This document shows positions 22,671 through 33,371 of a stretch of 64,000 nt of DNA, in pieces (the first letter of the stretch is position 1; each line of letters starts with the position of its first letter). Location of the stretch: assembly GCF_000835495.1 (NCBI RefSeq), contig NW_015622544.1, positions 3,376,855 through 3,440,854 on the forward strand, given 5' to 3'. This DNA is from Cladophialophora immunda (lineage: Eukaryota; Ascomycota; Eurotiomycetes; Chaetothyriales; Herpotrichiellaceae). The notes under the pieces are model-generated. The model was given only the letters and a program-made list of their open reading frames with translations, did not search any database and was not told the DNA's origin. The position numbers and the translations under genes were made by a program.

Positions 22671-24588
22671 CGAAGCGTACTACGATGGAGGTGTTATGGA
22701 CATAGGGGCTGCACCGATTTTACGAGTATGATGAGAGCTGACAAGGACTGGGACGCAGTATCGAGAGCAAACATCATTGGCGCTCTATAGGATATGGTTG
22801 GAAGATTACGGGTTTGGGCCGAAGGCGGAACCTCCCATCAGGAGAGAAACATGCAGACAGTGATAATACCCCCAACAGCTGCAGTTGGTCTAACCAGGAG
22901 ATTCACGACTCAAAACACAGACGAGTTGGCTGCAAGAAGAGTCGAGACTGGTCTATGATCTTTGTTTACGTATCCTTCCGTCTTCCGTAGATCTACCGCG
23001 ATTTGGCCTGGGGATTCCGCACTCGATACGAGGTCCTCGCAGGAGCAAGGAGAGGTGCACATGGAAAAGTGCTGATGAAACGTAACATGTAACGGAGAGA
23101 GATGGTGAAGCAGATTGACCGCCGTTGGTATGTTTCCAATTGCGGAAGGCGGCAAAGCCGAGAGCCGGATGCGAGACACGATGACGTCGATTGCCGGAGC
23201 TAGCTGGTTCGGGTTAGGCAGGTGGGAGTCGAGAGATTGGGAGGAGTTGATCAATTTGTGGGGGATGAATAACAACAATAATAATAATAGCCAGCAGCTG
23301 CAAGGCAAGGCAGAGAGAGAGTGCTGTGATGGCGTGTGTGGGTGTGGGTGAATCAGCCTCGTCCAAAGAGCAAAGAGCCGTGCTTGCCGATGCTTTGTTG
23401 TGGTTTGGGGATTGTTTGGTGCTGGGTGCGTTGGTGTTTGGGCAATTTCAATTTCCTTTGACCACGAGCTGCTGCGCCTCCGCACGCGCAAGCCCAAGGA
23501 AGATCACTGGGTGCCAGTGGTTGGTGGGCGCCACCGGGCGGTCAGGGGGCCAGCTCCCAATCCCGCCTAGCGCCCGTGCCATCGGCGTTGCTTGGCAAGG
23601 ATCTGGCATCTTCGGGCGTCCGTGGGCCTCCCTGGACCTCCCTGGGCATCCCTGGGCATCCCTGGGCTCTGTCTGCTCTCCTTTCCTGCCACTGACTGAC
23701 TCTCTCTCCCTCTCTTCGGCTCCCCCTGCCACTCCCCTCCCGCCCCCTCCCCTGTCTGCCTGCGCCTCCCCCCCAAAACAGCCGCCCCCCCTCCCCAATA
23801 ATTCACCACCCAACTGCCCTATCGTCTCTCACCGACGTAACCCAATTCATCCTTCGTCCTCCCCCAAACCAAGACACTGCTACCCGTAAACAGAAGACGC
23901 ATCAAGGTACCAGCGGAGTGCCGTAGTGCCGCAGAGTCCAACCAACCCGATCAACTCCGGTTACAGGTCCCAGTGCCTGGGCCCCAGGGCCCGTTGAGGT
24001 TGTGGGCTCCACGCGGTTCTGGCGGAGCATCAGAGCATCTCCTGTTCGCTTCGTTGCGTGTCAAATCTCGCAGCTCGTCCTGTTCCAGCCTTCGTCACCA
24101 CTCAAACTCTCCTTCTTCACCATTCACGCTCGCTATTCACCCTCGACATCCCCCCCTCGTCCTCGAAACGCCAGACTGCGCCGACAATCGTCTTTGAACA
24201 TTTTCTTTGTCACTGCAAGAATCGAACGGCGACGACGATAACAACGACGACCAACTCTCGCTCTTTTCACTCTCCTGCACCGCAGTCCCTAGAGTTTCCG
24301 CTCGTTCCAATTCCCGGTTTTTTCTCACCCTCCAACCTCCCCTTGCAGATCTCAATGACACAACCCACCACCCTCCTCGAATAGCTCTTCCTGCCATCAT
24401 CGAGCTCACCACTGAAGAAAGAAAATAATCCCTAATTCCTTCTCCCCATACATTACCGGATCATCGATTGCTGAAGAGGTGTTCGCCCTGGTTGGCGCCC
24501 TGGAATCTTTGCATCTGCCATTTTCTCTCTGCCACCCTAAACAACCGCGTCCAGTCGCAGACGCCAACTGCGACGACTTCTCCCCAAC
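22671..24588. other. Long intergenic region and CT-rich leader of the TRP-like channel gene
   Basis: No gene was recognised in 1.9 kb. It has a purine/pyrimidine-skewed, proline-codon-rich patch (23680-23880), a short tandem repeat near 23617-23669, and a CT-rich stretch leading up to the ATG at 24589 that looks like a long 5' leader. Open frames on both strands here reflect composition only. Confidence 0.5.
23617..23669. repeat. Degenerate 10-bp tandem repeat (CCTGGGCATC-like)
   Basis: Variants of a CCTGGGCATC or CCTGGACCTC unit run head to tail, with two exact copies at 23641-23660. It lies upstream of the TRP-like channel gene. Confidence 0.7.
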
Positions 24589-26967
24589 ATGCGACCGCAA
24601 ACTTCCCTCTCCTACCTCCTCTCTCTCCTCGCCGCCATCTCATTATCACCATTCGCACTCGCAGAAAACATCATCGAGTCCAACTCGCTGAATTCTTGCA
24701 AGAGTGGCTCCAACTTCACAGCAACCTTGTTCAATGTTGCATACACGCCGGGCAACAGCAGTATCGGCCTCAACATTAACGGTGTCTCGTCCATTGTAGG
24801 AAATGTAACGGCGCAACTGGAGGTTATTGCCTATGGATTCACCATCCTCAACGAGACTCTCGACCCCTGTTCCATGGATCTTTCGGGTTTCTGTCCCATG
24901 CAGACCGGCCAAATCGACATCCAGACAAATATCGACGTGCCAAAGGATGTCGCTAAACAGGTTCCCGGAATCGCATACAGCGTACCAGATTTGGACGGTG
25001 TGGTTCGTGTCTATGTCACCTCCCTCGACACGGGTGAGGTGATTGCTTGCATGGAAGCTGATCTCTCCAACACCAAGAGCGTGTATCATCCAGCTGTGGG
25101 TTGGGCCACGGCCGTTATTGCCGGCTTGGGTCTGGTAGCCGCTGGTTTGACGTCTGGTCTCGGTCATCCCAACACGGCTGCTCATGTTGCAGCGAACGCT
25201 GTATCGCTCTTTGGCTTCTTCCAAGCCCAGGCCGTCATTGGCATGACCTCTGTCACCATGCCTCCGATTGTGCAATCTTGGACCCAGAACTTCCAATGGA
25301 GTATGGGCATCATTCGTGTAGGATTCCTTCAATCGATTGCAACGTGGTATCAGCGGGCAACCGGCGGAACGCCCACCACCTACCTTTCCACCCTCAGCAC
25401 ATTTTCGGTTCAAGTGCAGAAACGCGCCATTAAACGCTCTCTGGATGTTATGACTACCTTTGCCGCCCAAAACCTACGCTACCTGGCGAAACGCCAAAGC
25501 TCTGCGACCACCACTACCGTCGCGAACGTCAAAGTCGTTCGTGGAATCGATAGAGTCGGTTTTAGGGCCGGAATCGAACAGACCAACATCTTCATGACCG
25601 GCCTGATATTTTTCGTCTTCATCCTATTCTTAGTGGCCGTCTTGGTCGCCCTGACCAAGGTCGTTCTTGATGGTTGTGCCAAGGCAGGTTGGATGAAGTC
25701 TGATAAGTTCCTCGAGTTCCGAAATGGCTGGAAAATTGTCATCAAGGGTATTCTTTTCCGATTGGTGAGCACTGACAACCCCATATAAGGCAACCGGTTG
25801 CTGACAGGTACACTCCAGGTTCTTCTCGGTTTCGTGCAAATGTCCGTTCTCTGCTTATGGGAATTGGTCGAACGAGACTCAGCGGCTGAAGTTGTCTTGG
25901 CCTTGATTGTCTTCATCTCCATGGCTGTCGCCTTGGGTTGGGCATCGTTTAAAGTCATTCAACTTGCGAAGAAATCGGTCGCTATGCACAAGAACCCAGC
26001 CTACATTCTCTATTCTGACCCTGAATGCCTCAACAAGTGGGGATTCCTCTATGTGCAGTATCGCGCCACCGCATACTACTTTGTGGTTCCTCTGCTGGGC
26101 TACATTCTGATCAAGGCCATCTTTATCGCCTTTGCACAGAAATCGCCCGTGGCTCAAGCGGTGGGGTTGGTTATTGTCGAGGCGGTGGCACTGATCGCCG
26201 TCAGCATCCTCCGGCCCTTCATGGACAAGAAGACCAACATCTTCAACATCTCCATCGCCTCGGTCAATTTCCTCAACGCCATCTTCCTCCTCGTCTTTTC
26301 GAATGCATTCGGACAGCCGGAGATGGTCTCGGGCGTCATGGGCGTCATCTTCGCCTTCTACAACGTTGTCTTTGCGGCCGTGTTGCTCATCCTTGTACTC
26401 ATTGCCTCCATCTACGCCATAGCGTCCAAGAACCCCGAGGTCAGATACCAGCCAATGCGCGATGATCGAGGAAGCTTCATCAAGTCTCAAGCCGCGCTCA
26501 CTACCGAACTGGATGCGCTAGGTGCCACGGCTAGAGGGGATGGCAAGAATACGTACACCAACGACAAGGGTTACGATGACGATGCGTCTTTCTCCAGTGA
26601 TTCGTTGAAACATCAATCCGATATCTCACAACGACCTATGTCCCAGAACCACGCCGCCAACCCTCAGCAGGACTACAATACACCCATGTACCCCAGCGAC
26701 CAGCCCGGACGACGTGGTCCCCCACAGTCGTACGAACAACGACAAATGTACAACCAAGGGTACAACGCCGGTGGTGATTACGGTTACGGCGGAAGACCGA
26801 CAACAACATCCTCTCAACCCTCATACGATCGAAGCATGAGCAGCCTTGCCAGTGGTGGCTACGGGCCCCCGCCTCCCCGTTCTGCGCAAGGCGGGTATCC
26901 TCCACAACAAGGCTTCCGGCAGCAAAACAACTCGAGTCCCTGGCAAAGAGGGGCTGGATATGAGTGA
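24589..26967 (+). CDS. Flavin-carrier / TRP-like ion channel (Flc/Pkd2 family)
   Basis: Exons 24589-25764 and 25819-26967 give 774 residues. The signal peptide covers residues 1-25 (hydrophobic core ending in FALA). A Cys-containing ML-like luminal domain follows to about 165. The region from about 170 to 620 has some nine hydrophobic helices, including FMTGLIFFVFILFLVAVLVAL and VIVEAVALIAVSILRPFMDKK. The cytoplasmic tail is rich in Gln, Tyr, Pro and Gly. This order defines the fungal Flc/TRP family, linked to FAD import into the ER, Ca2+ homeostasis and cell-wall integrity. The intron acceptor must be the CAG at 25816-25818 and not the earlier one at 25804-25806, because only the later one keeps the VLLGFVQMSV frame. 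Confidence 0.92.
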
Positions 26968-27946
26968 CTACACTCGGGCCAGGTAAACTCAGCGGGGGAT
27001 GGAAGTGAACAGACAGTGGGGAACCACCAGCATCTCAATCCGAATCCCAGCCAAGACAGGAGGGGAAGGCTCGAGATGAGCGAGATGAAGCTGGAAAGCG
27101 GATACTGGGACCGAGATTGGTGGACCCGTGAGTACGCTAAGGGCTAGACATACTCAAGCCGGGAAGTGTCTCAAACGAAGGCGCACTCCGAAAGGGAGAC
27201 GAAAAAGGTCATACCCAGCCTGAGAGGGTCACTATGTGATGAGACATGAAACTGATTTTTTTTCTGCATCCACCGACCGTCAACTGCATCTTGCGCGCTT
27301 GGAATCATGGCCCATATTTGTCAAACTGTGATCTTTCGGGTTATGGCTGCTAGAGCTGTGAAAGACTTCGACGCATCGAGGGGGCATTTTCAGGGCGGTG
27401 CATTACAGGAGCATCCCAGCGGCGTTCATATGTTGACCTGTTTTTTATGTATGAGTACTCAAGTACAAGGGAAGAAAAAGACAAAGATCCCAATCATAGC
27501 AAGAGATGATTACACCTGAGTGCGAAGATTTGTTTTGTTTTAAATTTGATCATCTCTGTAGACGTGAGATGTGTGGATGTATAGACGGATAGACATACCT
27601 TTGTCTCCTATGTCTGTGTGATACGTCCCCACGAGCGATACGAGAACTGGCATGCTGTAGGAGGTACTCGGCCCCTCGCAGACATAGGAGTCAACTCTTC
27701 CTGATAGTGTACGGTAGAAATAGCTGGACAGCCTGACGCCACATTATGGCCTTCGCCACCGCCATCATCAGGCTGTGCAAAGGGGCCGGGCTGGCCATAC
27801 TTCAATCCACCTCCTTAATCCCCCATCCCGCCCTTTCTACGGATTTTCTCTTGTAGCAATTACTTTCCAGCATTACACGAATACGAGAGGCGCGAGCGTG
27901 CTTGCAACATGAATATTTGACAGGTCCTCGCTACAATAATGTCAAC
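26968..27946. other. Intergenic: channel 3' region and HET-gene promoter
   Basis: Nothing protein-like was found. The gene density and codon pattern change after this point, where the accessory region begins. Confidence 0.5.
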
Positions 27947-29995
27947 ATGGCCACGGGCTTCTCCTATTCACCCCTGCAGCCGGGGGAGATCCGGGTTTTG
28001 AAGCCCGTGTTGTCTCGAGCAACAGCAACGGAGCAGCAGCAGCAGCCATTGTCATTTGAGATCGTCCACGTCCCGCTCCTTTCGCAACCACCCTACGTGG
28101 CGCTGTCATACACTTGGGGCGCACCGGACAGCAGACACCACGTTTGCCTGGACGGCCAGACATTCCACGTCCGGAGAAACCTGCACGACGCGCTCCAGCA
28201 GATCCATCGCTCGAAGCTGGTCAGCAAGTACCTCTGGGTCGACGCGATATGCATCAATCAAGGGACGGATGTGGAGGCGCTGGCGGAGCGCAGCATTCAG
28301 ATCACGCAAATGAGGCAGATCTACGAGCAGGCCACGAAAGTGCTCGTCTGGTTGGGCACGCCCGCGAACGAGACCAACAACCAGCTCGCCTTCCCGATGA
28401 TGCGGTACTTTGTGAAGCTGCACCGCGAAAGCATCAGGAGAGCGCGCCCTTTCCGGCCAGCGTGGTGGCCGCGCAAGGTGCGCACCCACGGCGAAGATGC
28501 CGCCGACTTTCTGCGCACGCTCCCCGTCGCGACCGATAAGAGAATCTTCGACGTGCAGGGCTCGCAGACGCACCGGGGCTGGCTGGGCATCCTCGCCCTG
28601 TGGGAAAGTCCCTGGTGGACGCGCACCTGGGTCTTCCAGGAGGCTACGGTCCCGGAGCCCTACAAGCTGAGGTACATCGCCGGCGTCGCCGTGCTGCCGC
28701 CGCCGTCCTACAAAGTGACCTTCCTCTGTGGCGACCAGCAGACCGGCTGGGCCGAGCTCGTCACCACGCGCATGGTCGCGACGAGCATCCTGTCGACGCC
28801 GGGGCTGGAGTCGGGCTTCCTCGCGGCCACCACGGTAGGAGCCCAAGACCGGGCGTCCAAGCTTATGCGGTTTCGCGAGCGGCGGGTCCAGCACGCCACG
28901 GGCTCGTTCCTCGAGGTGCTGGACATGTTTCGACACACCGAATGCGCCGACCCCCGGGACAAGGTCTACGCGCCCATGTACCTGGCCTCCGATGACGTGC
29001 GCGACTATATTCGCCCCGACTACGCGGGCCAGACGGTGCTCGACGTGTACGTGGACGTCGTGCGATACTGTCTCGCCCGGCGGGGCCACGAACTGGACTC
29101 CCTGGGCACCGTGCGGCCGTGTCAGGAGGCGGGCGGCGAGGTCGTGGCAACGCCCCAGGGTGTCACGTCGACGCTGCCGTCGTGGGTCCCCAACTTCGCC
29201 GCCAGCGCGAAGCTGGTCCCCATCCCAAAGTCCCTCTACGTGCCGGAAAAGGTGGCCGAACGGGCCGTTACGTTCTACGACACGCGCGGCCTGCCCAACC
29301 ACAACCTTGCCCGGGTCCCATGCTATCGCCCCTTGGACGAGGACACCGCGCCGTCGTCCACGAAACCTCGGCTCCAGGACGGTACCAACAGCACCACCCT
29401 CCTGGTCAGCGGCGTGCACGTCGACGTGCTCAAGGACATCATCCCCAACACGGGGCCGGACCTCGAGGCGGTGCGCAGCGTCGCGCGGACAAAGTCCCAG
29501 CGGTGGGCCACAGAGATGGACTCCACGTACGCCGCCACGGGGGAGAGCTACGTCGACGCGCTCAACCGCACGCTCGCGCTCGACGTCGTCTACGACGAGC
29601 TGGGCCGCCCGTCGGAGCGCGGCGGCAAGCTCGACTTCGCCTTCATGCGCCGGCCGCGCGCCGAGCTGTCGCTGACCGAGTACCGCTACCAGATGAACAT
29701 GCGGGGCGCGCGGGACAACGCCTCGGTCGGCCGGGACATTGGCCGCAGCGAGCGCGACTACCTGCTCATGATCCCCAACACCGCCGTCGTGGGAGACCAC
29801 GTCTGGGCCTTGAGCGGCGGCAAGGTCTTGTATCTGCTACGCCCCGTCGTGAACGTCGGCGGAGGCGCTGGCGCACCGGTTCCGAATCGGTACAGGATGG
29901 TCGGCGAATGCTACGCGCACGGCCTGATGGACGGGGAGATCGCAAGGAGGGTGCACATGGGCGAGGCCAGGTTTCAGGATATCTCCCTCGTCTGA
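27947..29995 (+). CDS. Heterokaryon-incompatibility (HET) domain protein
   Basis: A single GC-rich exon encodes 682 residues from the ATG at 27947. All three HET blocks are present: YVALSYTWGAP near residue 50, LWVDAICINQ near 95 followed by ERSIQITQMRQIYEQATKVLVWLG, and the ESPWWTRTWVFQEA block near 220. The C-terminal part ends with VWALSGGKVLYLLRP and RMVGECYAHGLMDGE, typical of the full-length family. HET proteins trigger programmed cell death when incompatible strains fuse. It converges with the Zn2Cys6 gene, with only 155 bp between the two stops. No N-terminal effector or C-terminal repeat domain is attached. A role in the adjacent cluster is not implied by sequence. Confidence 0.92.
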   Translation: MATGFSYSPLQPGEIRVLKPVLSRATATEQQQQPLSFEIVHVPLLSQPPYVALSYTWGAPDSRHHVCLDGQTFHVRRNLHDALQQIHRSKLVSKYLWVDAICINQGTDVEALAERSIQITQMRQIYEQATKVLVWLGTPANETNNQLAFPMMRYFVKLHRESIRRARPFRPAWWPRKVRTHGEDAADFLRTLPVATDKRIFDVQGSQTHRGWLGILALWESPWWTRTWVFQEATVPEPYKLRYIAGVAVLPPPSYKVTFLCGDQQTGWAELVTTRMVATSILSTPGLESGFLAATTVGAQDRASKLMRFRERRVQHATGSFLEVLDMFRHTECADPRDKVYAPMYLASDDVRDYIRPDYAGQTVLDVYVDVVRYCLARRGHELDSLGTVRPCQEAGGEVVATPQGVTSTLPSWVPNFAASAKLVPIPKSLYVPEKVAERAVTFYDTRGLPNHNLARVPCYRPLDEDTAPSSTKPRLQDGTNSTTLLVSGVHVDVLKDIIPNTGPDLEAVRSVARTKSQRWATEMDSTYAATGESYVDALNRTLALDVVYDELGRPSERGGKLDFAFMRRPRAELSLTEYRYQMNMRGARDNASVGRDIGRSERDYLLMIPNTAVVGDHVWALSGGKVLYLLRPVVNVGGGAGAPVPNRYRMVGECYAHGLMDGEIARRVHMGEARFQDISLV

Positions 29996-30150
29996 CCTCT
30001 GGACTTGTCTGCGGACGGCGTGCTTTAAGCAGTCGCGAGACTTGTTCATGATCTGCTGAATGACCATGGTGTGTATATATATACATACATACATAGGAGC
30101 GACTATACCACTGCTTGCGCCCGTGCTTTTGGCGCCAGCGTGGATATTAA

Positions 30151-32757
30151 TTAGACGAGGAAAGGGTTGTTCATGGACCCGCCGCCCTCGAACCCAAAGA
30201 CCTGCGACAAGTCCCAGTCGAGCATGGAGTCGATCAGCTGCGTGCCGTCCATATTCCATGCCGAAGCCTGAAGCTCGTCTTCTCGAGCGACGGGGTTTAC
30301 TTCGCCCAAACCAGCCGCCAACGACGGCGAGGGGCCCGCCCACGCCAGCGAGCCGTCCAGGCGGTTTGGAGATTCGGCAGCCTGGAAGGACCGAGTCTGG
30401 TCCTCGTGCCCCTGCGCCATACCAGCAGAGTTGCTGCTCTGACCGGACGCGCACTGCAGCAGCGCCGAAGCCTGTCGGTCGCCGCGCGGATCTTGGATGA
30501 TCGGGTCGTTGGATCCCGACGCCGCAGCCGGCTCGGATTTCATCGACCGCACAATGCTGCAGAAGTCGTCTGCGATCTGCACCATCCGACTCATCGGGTT
30601 GTCCGGGGGGATGTCGTGCAGCATGGCGAGGACGCCTTCGATGGCGTGGTAGAAGACCTTGCGGTCCCTGCTGCCCGGGGCGGCGACATCGACGTCCCAT
30701 CTCTGCCGCGTGTCCAGGCACGCCAGCGCGAGGACCATCCCGCACTGGTACAGAAACACCCCGTCGAGCCCGATGTCGCCGTTGAATTGGCCCCTCTCCC
30801 ACAGATGTTGCGCCAGCCGCCAGGAGTCGAGGGCCGCGGCCACGCACACGTCGCCATACCTCGTCCCGGGATCGGCTTCGAGTCCCCCGCCTTCGCTGGT
30901 GGAGGATCGGGTCTGGACGAGCCTCAGATAGAACGGCCGTGTCAGCAGCAGTCTCGCGTGTTGGTACCGAAGCTGCAGAGTGACGAGTTGGCGGAAGTGG
31001 CTCGGGTAGATGTGGCGCTGGTTGGCTGCGTCGAACCTCAGGAATTGCGGCAGTTCCTCGTACCACGTATCCAGATCGTGGAGGTGGCGATCGGCGGTCT
31101 GGTGTTCACTCAGCCCTGGCCCGCCGTCAGGTCCAATGCATCCCACACGGCGCCCTTGGCTGGCCTGTGATTTTCGGATCCTGTCCACGATCCGTGCGAG
31201 ATATGTGTCGTGTGTGATGAGTCCCGGAGGTCGATGGTAGCCCTCGTCCAGGAATGAATCCGTCGGCAGATCGCTGGTGGTTTCGAGCTCGTCGATCGCG
31301 CTGGGGCGGCCGAAGAGGGCGCTGTTGTACTGCTCGTAAATGTACAGTGACCACCACACGCGCTTCCTCAACTCCCTGTCCACCGCGGTCGAAAGGACGC
31401 TTTTCTGCTGTAAGATCTTGTCGCTCCGGTGCATGCCCAGGCTGACGGCCATCCGGATACTGCAACCCATCATGATCCACGAGGCATTCCTCTGGTGCGT
31501 GGTGTTGAGATAGAGCGCGAGGAGCGCAAGCGCCTGGACACTTTGGAGGGTCGCACACTGGATCAACCGCGCCACATGCCCCAGAGCCATCTCCACGAGC
31601 GTTTGCTGCAGTTTGCGGACGTCCCGTGGCCCCGGAGTGGTCTTGCCGGTCGGGGTCGACGCCAGGTATTTGCACCCGAAGGCGAGCACGAGCAGGCAAC
31701 AGGTCAGCCACCCGACATCCTGCGAGTCCAGATCCGAGGTCCAAAGGCGCTCCAGGGCGCTCTGGAACAAGGGGCGGTGGAACAAGGTCATGTTCGGATG
31801 GACGTGCACGAAAAACAACTCCACCAACTGCTCCACCTCGTCTCGCGCCGGTAGAACGTCCACGAGCCGTTGCGAGCCGTGGGACGACGGAGACCGGAAG
31901 GCATTGGCGTCGAGGGACACGTCGTCCACGTCTTCTGGAGAGGATTGGGGCGAATCGCCGTGGCGTTGTGCGGCGGGCGCTTGGGTGATTTTCGCCGTCG
32001 AGGGCTCCTCCATCGTGCAGCAGTAATTGTCCGCCACGAACTTCTGGCGCAGTCGGCGCTGCTTGGGCTGGAGCTTCTCCAAGTTCTGGATCGCCGTCGA
32101 GATCAGGTGCTCCCGAAGCTGGGTCACAAAGGCCATGGAACTGGATGGGCCGAAGTAGCACAGGGTCCCCGAGGAATTCTGCAGGATTCGCTCACAGCAG
32201 TTCCCGCCCCGACTGCTCGTTGGGGATGTGCCCGGCATGGGGCCAAGGTCGAGCGGCGTTGCAGCAAAGCTTCGACGGTCGCTCTGCGATACACATGAAG
32301 GTTGATCCTGGAGGACCGGGGCAGAGGTCAAAGACGCAAGGCCACATTGGACAGTGGACCCGTTTGCCGTCACCGACATCTTGTCACGAGCGAAGTGTAT
32401 CTGCACATGACTCTTTTCCAGGCAGTCTGCAAGGTTGGCAAGCTCGTTGGCGTCGGCCACCGCCACCTCCGGGAATAGCCTGTCGAGGAGTTGCTCCATC
32501 AGCAACTGTCGAGAGGGCCGGTCCTCATTCACCGGGAAAGGCTGGGCTGCCGAGGGCCGCTTCCGGGGAATCGTCGTCACGCATGGCACCGCGTTCTCCC
32601 TGCACAGCTCGCAGGTTGAGGCCGAAGGAAGACGGACGCATTTCCGCCGCCGCTTCTTGCAGCGATCGCAGCTGATGACCGCTCGCTTGCGGAGGTCTGG
32701 GGGGATGCGTCGTGGGTTTGCGCTCGAGACGAAGCTCGGACTCGTCGTCCATTCCAT
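30151..32757 (-). CDS. Zn2Cys6 fungal-specific transcription factor
   Basis: A single exon encodes 868 residues. The zinc cluster near residues 30-59 is C-x2-C-x6-C-x8-C-x2-C-x6-C with the basic KKRRRK run. The middle region (about residues 320-600) is the fungal_trans domain, recognisable by FFVHVHPNMTLFHRPLF, then RMAVSLGMHRSD and RKRVWWSLYIYEQ. The tail is acidic and hydrophobic (SMLDWDLSQVFGF), plausibly an activation region. It is the only regulator next to the reductase/monooxygenase/P450 group and reads in the same direction as the NRPS-like gene, so it is the likely pathway regulator. Its target is inferred from position, not shown. Confidence 0.92.
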   Translation of the reverse strand: MEWTTSPSFVSSANPRRIPPDLRKRAVISCDRCKKRRRKCVRLPSASTCELCRENAVPCVTTIPRKRPSAAQPFPVNEDRPSRQLLMEQLLDRLFPEVAVADANELANLADCLEKSHVQIHFARDKMSVTANGSTVQCGLASLTSAPVLQDQPSCVSQSDRRSFAATPLDLGPMPGTSPTSSRGGNCCERILQNSSGTLCYFGPSSSMAFVTQLREHLISTAIQNLEKLQPKQRRLRQKFVADNYCCTMEEPSTAKITQAPAAQRHGDSPQSSPEDVDDVSLDANAFRSPSSHGSQRLVDVLPARDEVEQLVELFFVHVHPNMTLFHRPLFQSALERLWTSDLDSQDVGWLTCCLLVLAFGCKYLASTPTGKTTPGPRDVRKLQQTLVEMALGHVARLIQCATLQSVQALALLALYLNTTHQRNASWIMMGCSIRMAVSLGMHRSDKILQQKSVLSTAVDRELRKRVWWSLYIYEQYNSALFGRPSAIDELETTSDLPTDSFLDEGYHRPPGLITHDTYLARIVDRIRKSQASQGRRVGCIGPDGGPGLSEHQTADRHLHDLDTWYEELPQFLRFDAANQRHIYPSHFRQLVTLQLRYQHARLLLTRPFYLRLVQTRSSTSEGGGLEADPGTRYGDVCVAAALDSWRLAQHLWERGQFNGDIGLDGVFLYQCGMVLALACLDTRQRWDVDVAAPGSRDRKVFYHAIEGVLAMLHDIPPDNPMSRMVQIADDFCSIVRSMKSEPAAASGSNDPIIQDPRGDRQASALLQCASGQSSNSAGMAQGHEDQTRSFQAAESPNRLDGSLAWAGPSPSLAAGLGEVNPVAREDELQASAWNMDGTQLIDSMLDWDLSQVFGFEGGGSMNNPFLV

Positions 32758-33371
32758 AATCTATACCCTCGTCGAATGTCGAATGTCGAATGTCGAATGT
32801 CGAATGTCGAATCGAGCAGAAACTCGAACTGCAAGCTGCGGCGATCTATTGACGCAGCGTGAAGTTCGGAACGCACGAATTGAGAATCTGGATCGTGAAG
32901 GAGGTCGAGATAGAGTCGGAGAGGGAGGAGTCGTAGCCAGCGAAACGGTTAGGCTTTTTCCCTGTCAGATCTGACTACGCCTTTCCAGGCACGTCCGTCA
33001 GCCCAGGGAGATTGTAACTTCCCCGGGGGGGAGAATCCAGTGGGCCAGGATGTGCAGATATGATCTCCCCAAGCAGCTAATCGAGAGGAATAATAATAAT
33101 ACCCGCCTCGCTCCCCCGCAGCCTCCGCGCAATCCTGGGATCCTTTCCATTCTAGGTCTCTCGGCATCGGAACGCGGCAAACTTGTGGATGCAGACGCGC
33201 CCGTAAGTGGTTAGTGTGAACAGGTCTGGCCCGTTCTGGCTATCTCTGTCTACCCGTTGGATCCATCTCCAGTCTATCTCTATCAGTACGCCAGTCGTGC
33301 TAGCGACCATGGAGACCTGCTAGCCATTGATCAGTGGAGACACACGAGCGTTTTCATACTCTCTATTCCCG
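32758..33371. promoter_or_regulatory. Promoter of the Zn2Cys6 gene and 3' end of the NRPS-like gene
   Basis: The 614 bp between two minus-strand genes contains a sixfold 7-bp tandem repeat next to the factor's start codon. No other gene is visible. Confidence 0.55.
32771..32812. repeat. (GTCGAAT)6 tandem repeat just upstream of the Zn2Cys6 start codon
   Basis: Six perfect 7-bp copies end 13 bp before the ATG (minus strand), so they lie in the 5' leader or core promoter. Each copy contains TCGA. The unit length is not a multiple of three and the array is outside the coding frame. Confidence 0.95.

Noticed and set aside
23326..23889. 187-codon proline-rich frame
   Set aside because: It is produced by a C-rich, low-complexity stretch and a tandem repeat upstream of the channel gene.
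25765..25808. Earlier acceptor (GCTGACAG) for the channel gene intron
   Set aside because: It would shift the frame; only the CAG at 25816-25818 joins to VLLGFVQMSV correctly.
28106..29800. 564-codon minus-strand frame opposite the HET gene
   Set aside because: It is a shadow of a GC-rich coding region; the plus strand carries all HET motifs.
31127..32161. Minus-strand frame overlapping the Zn2Cys6 gene
   Set aside because: It is in a different phase of the same strand and lacks motifs, while the main frame holds the fungal_trans domain.
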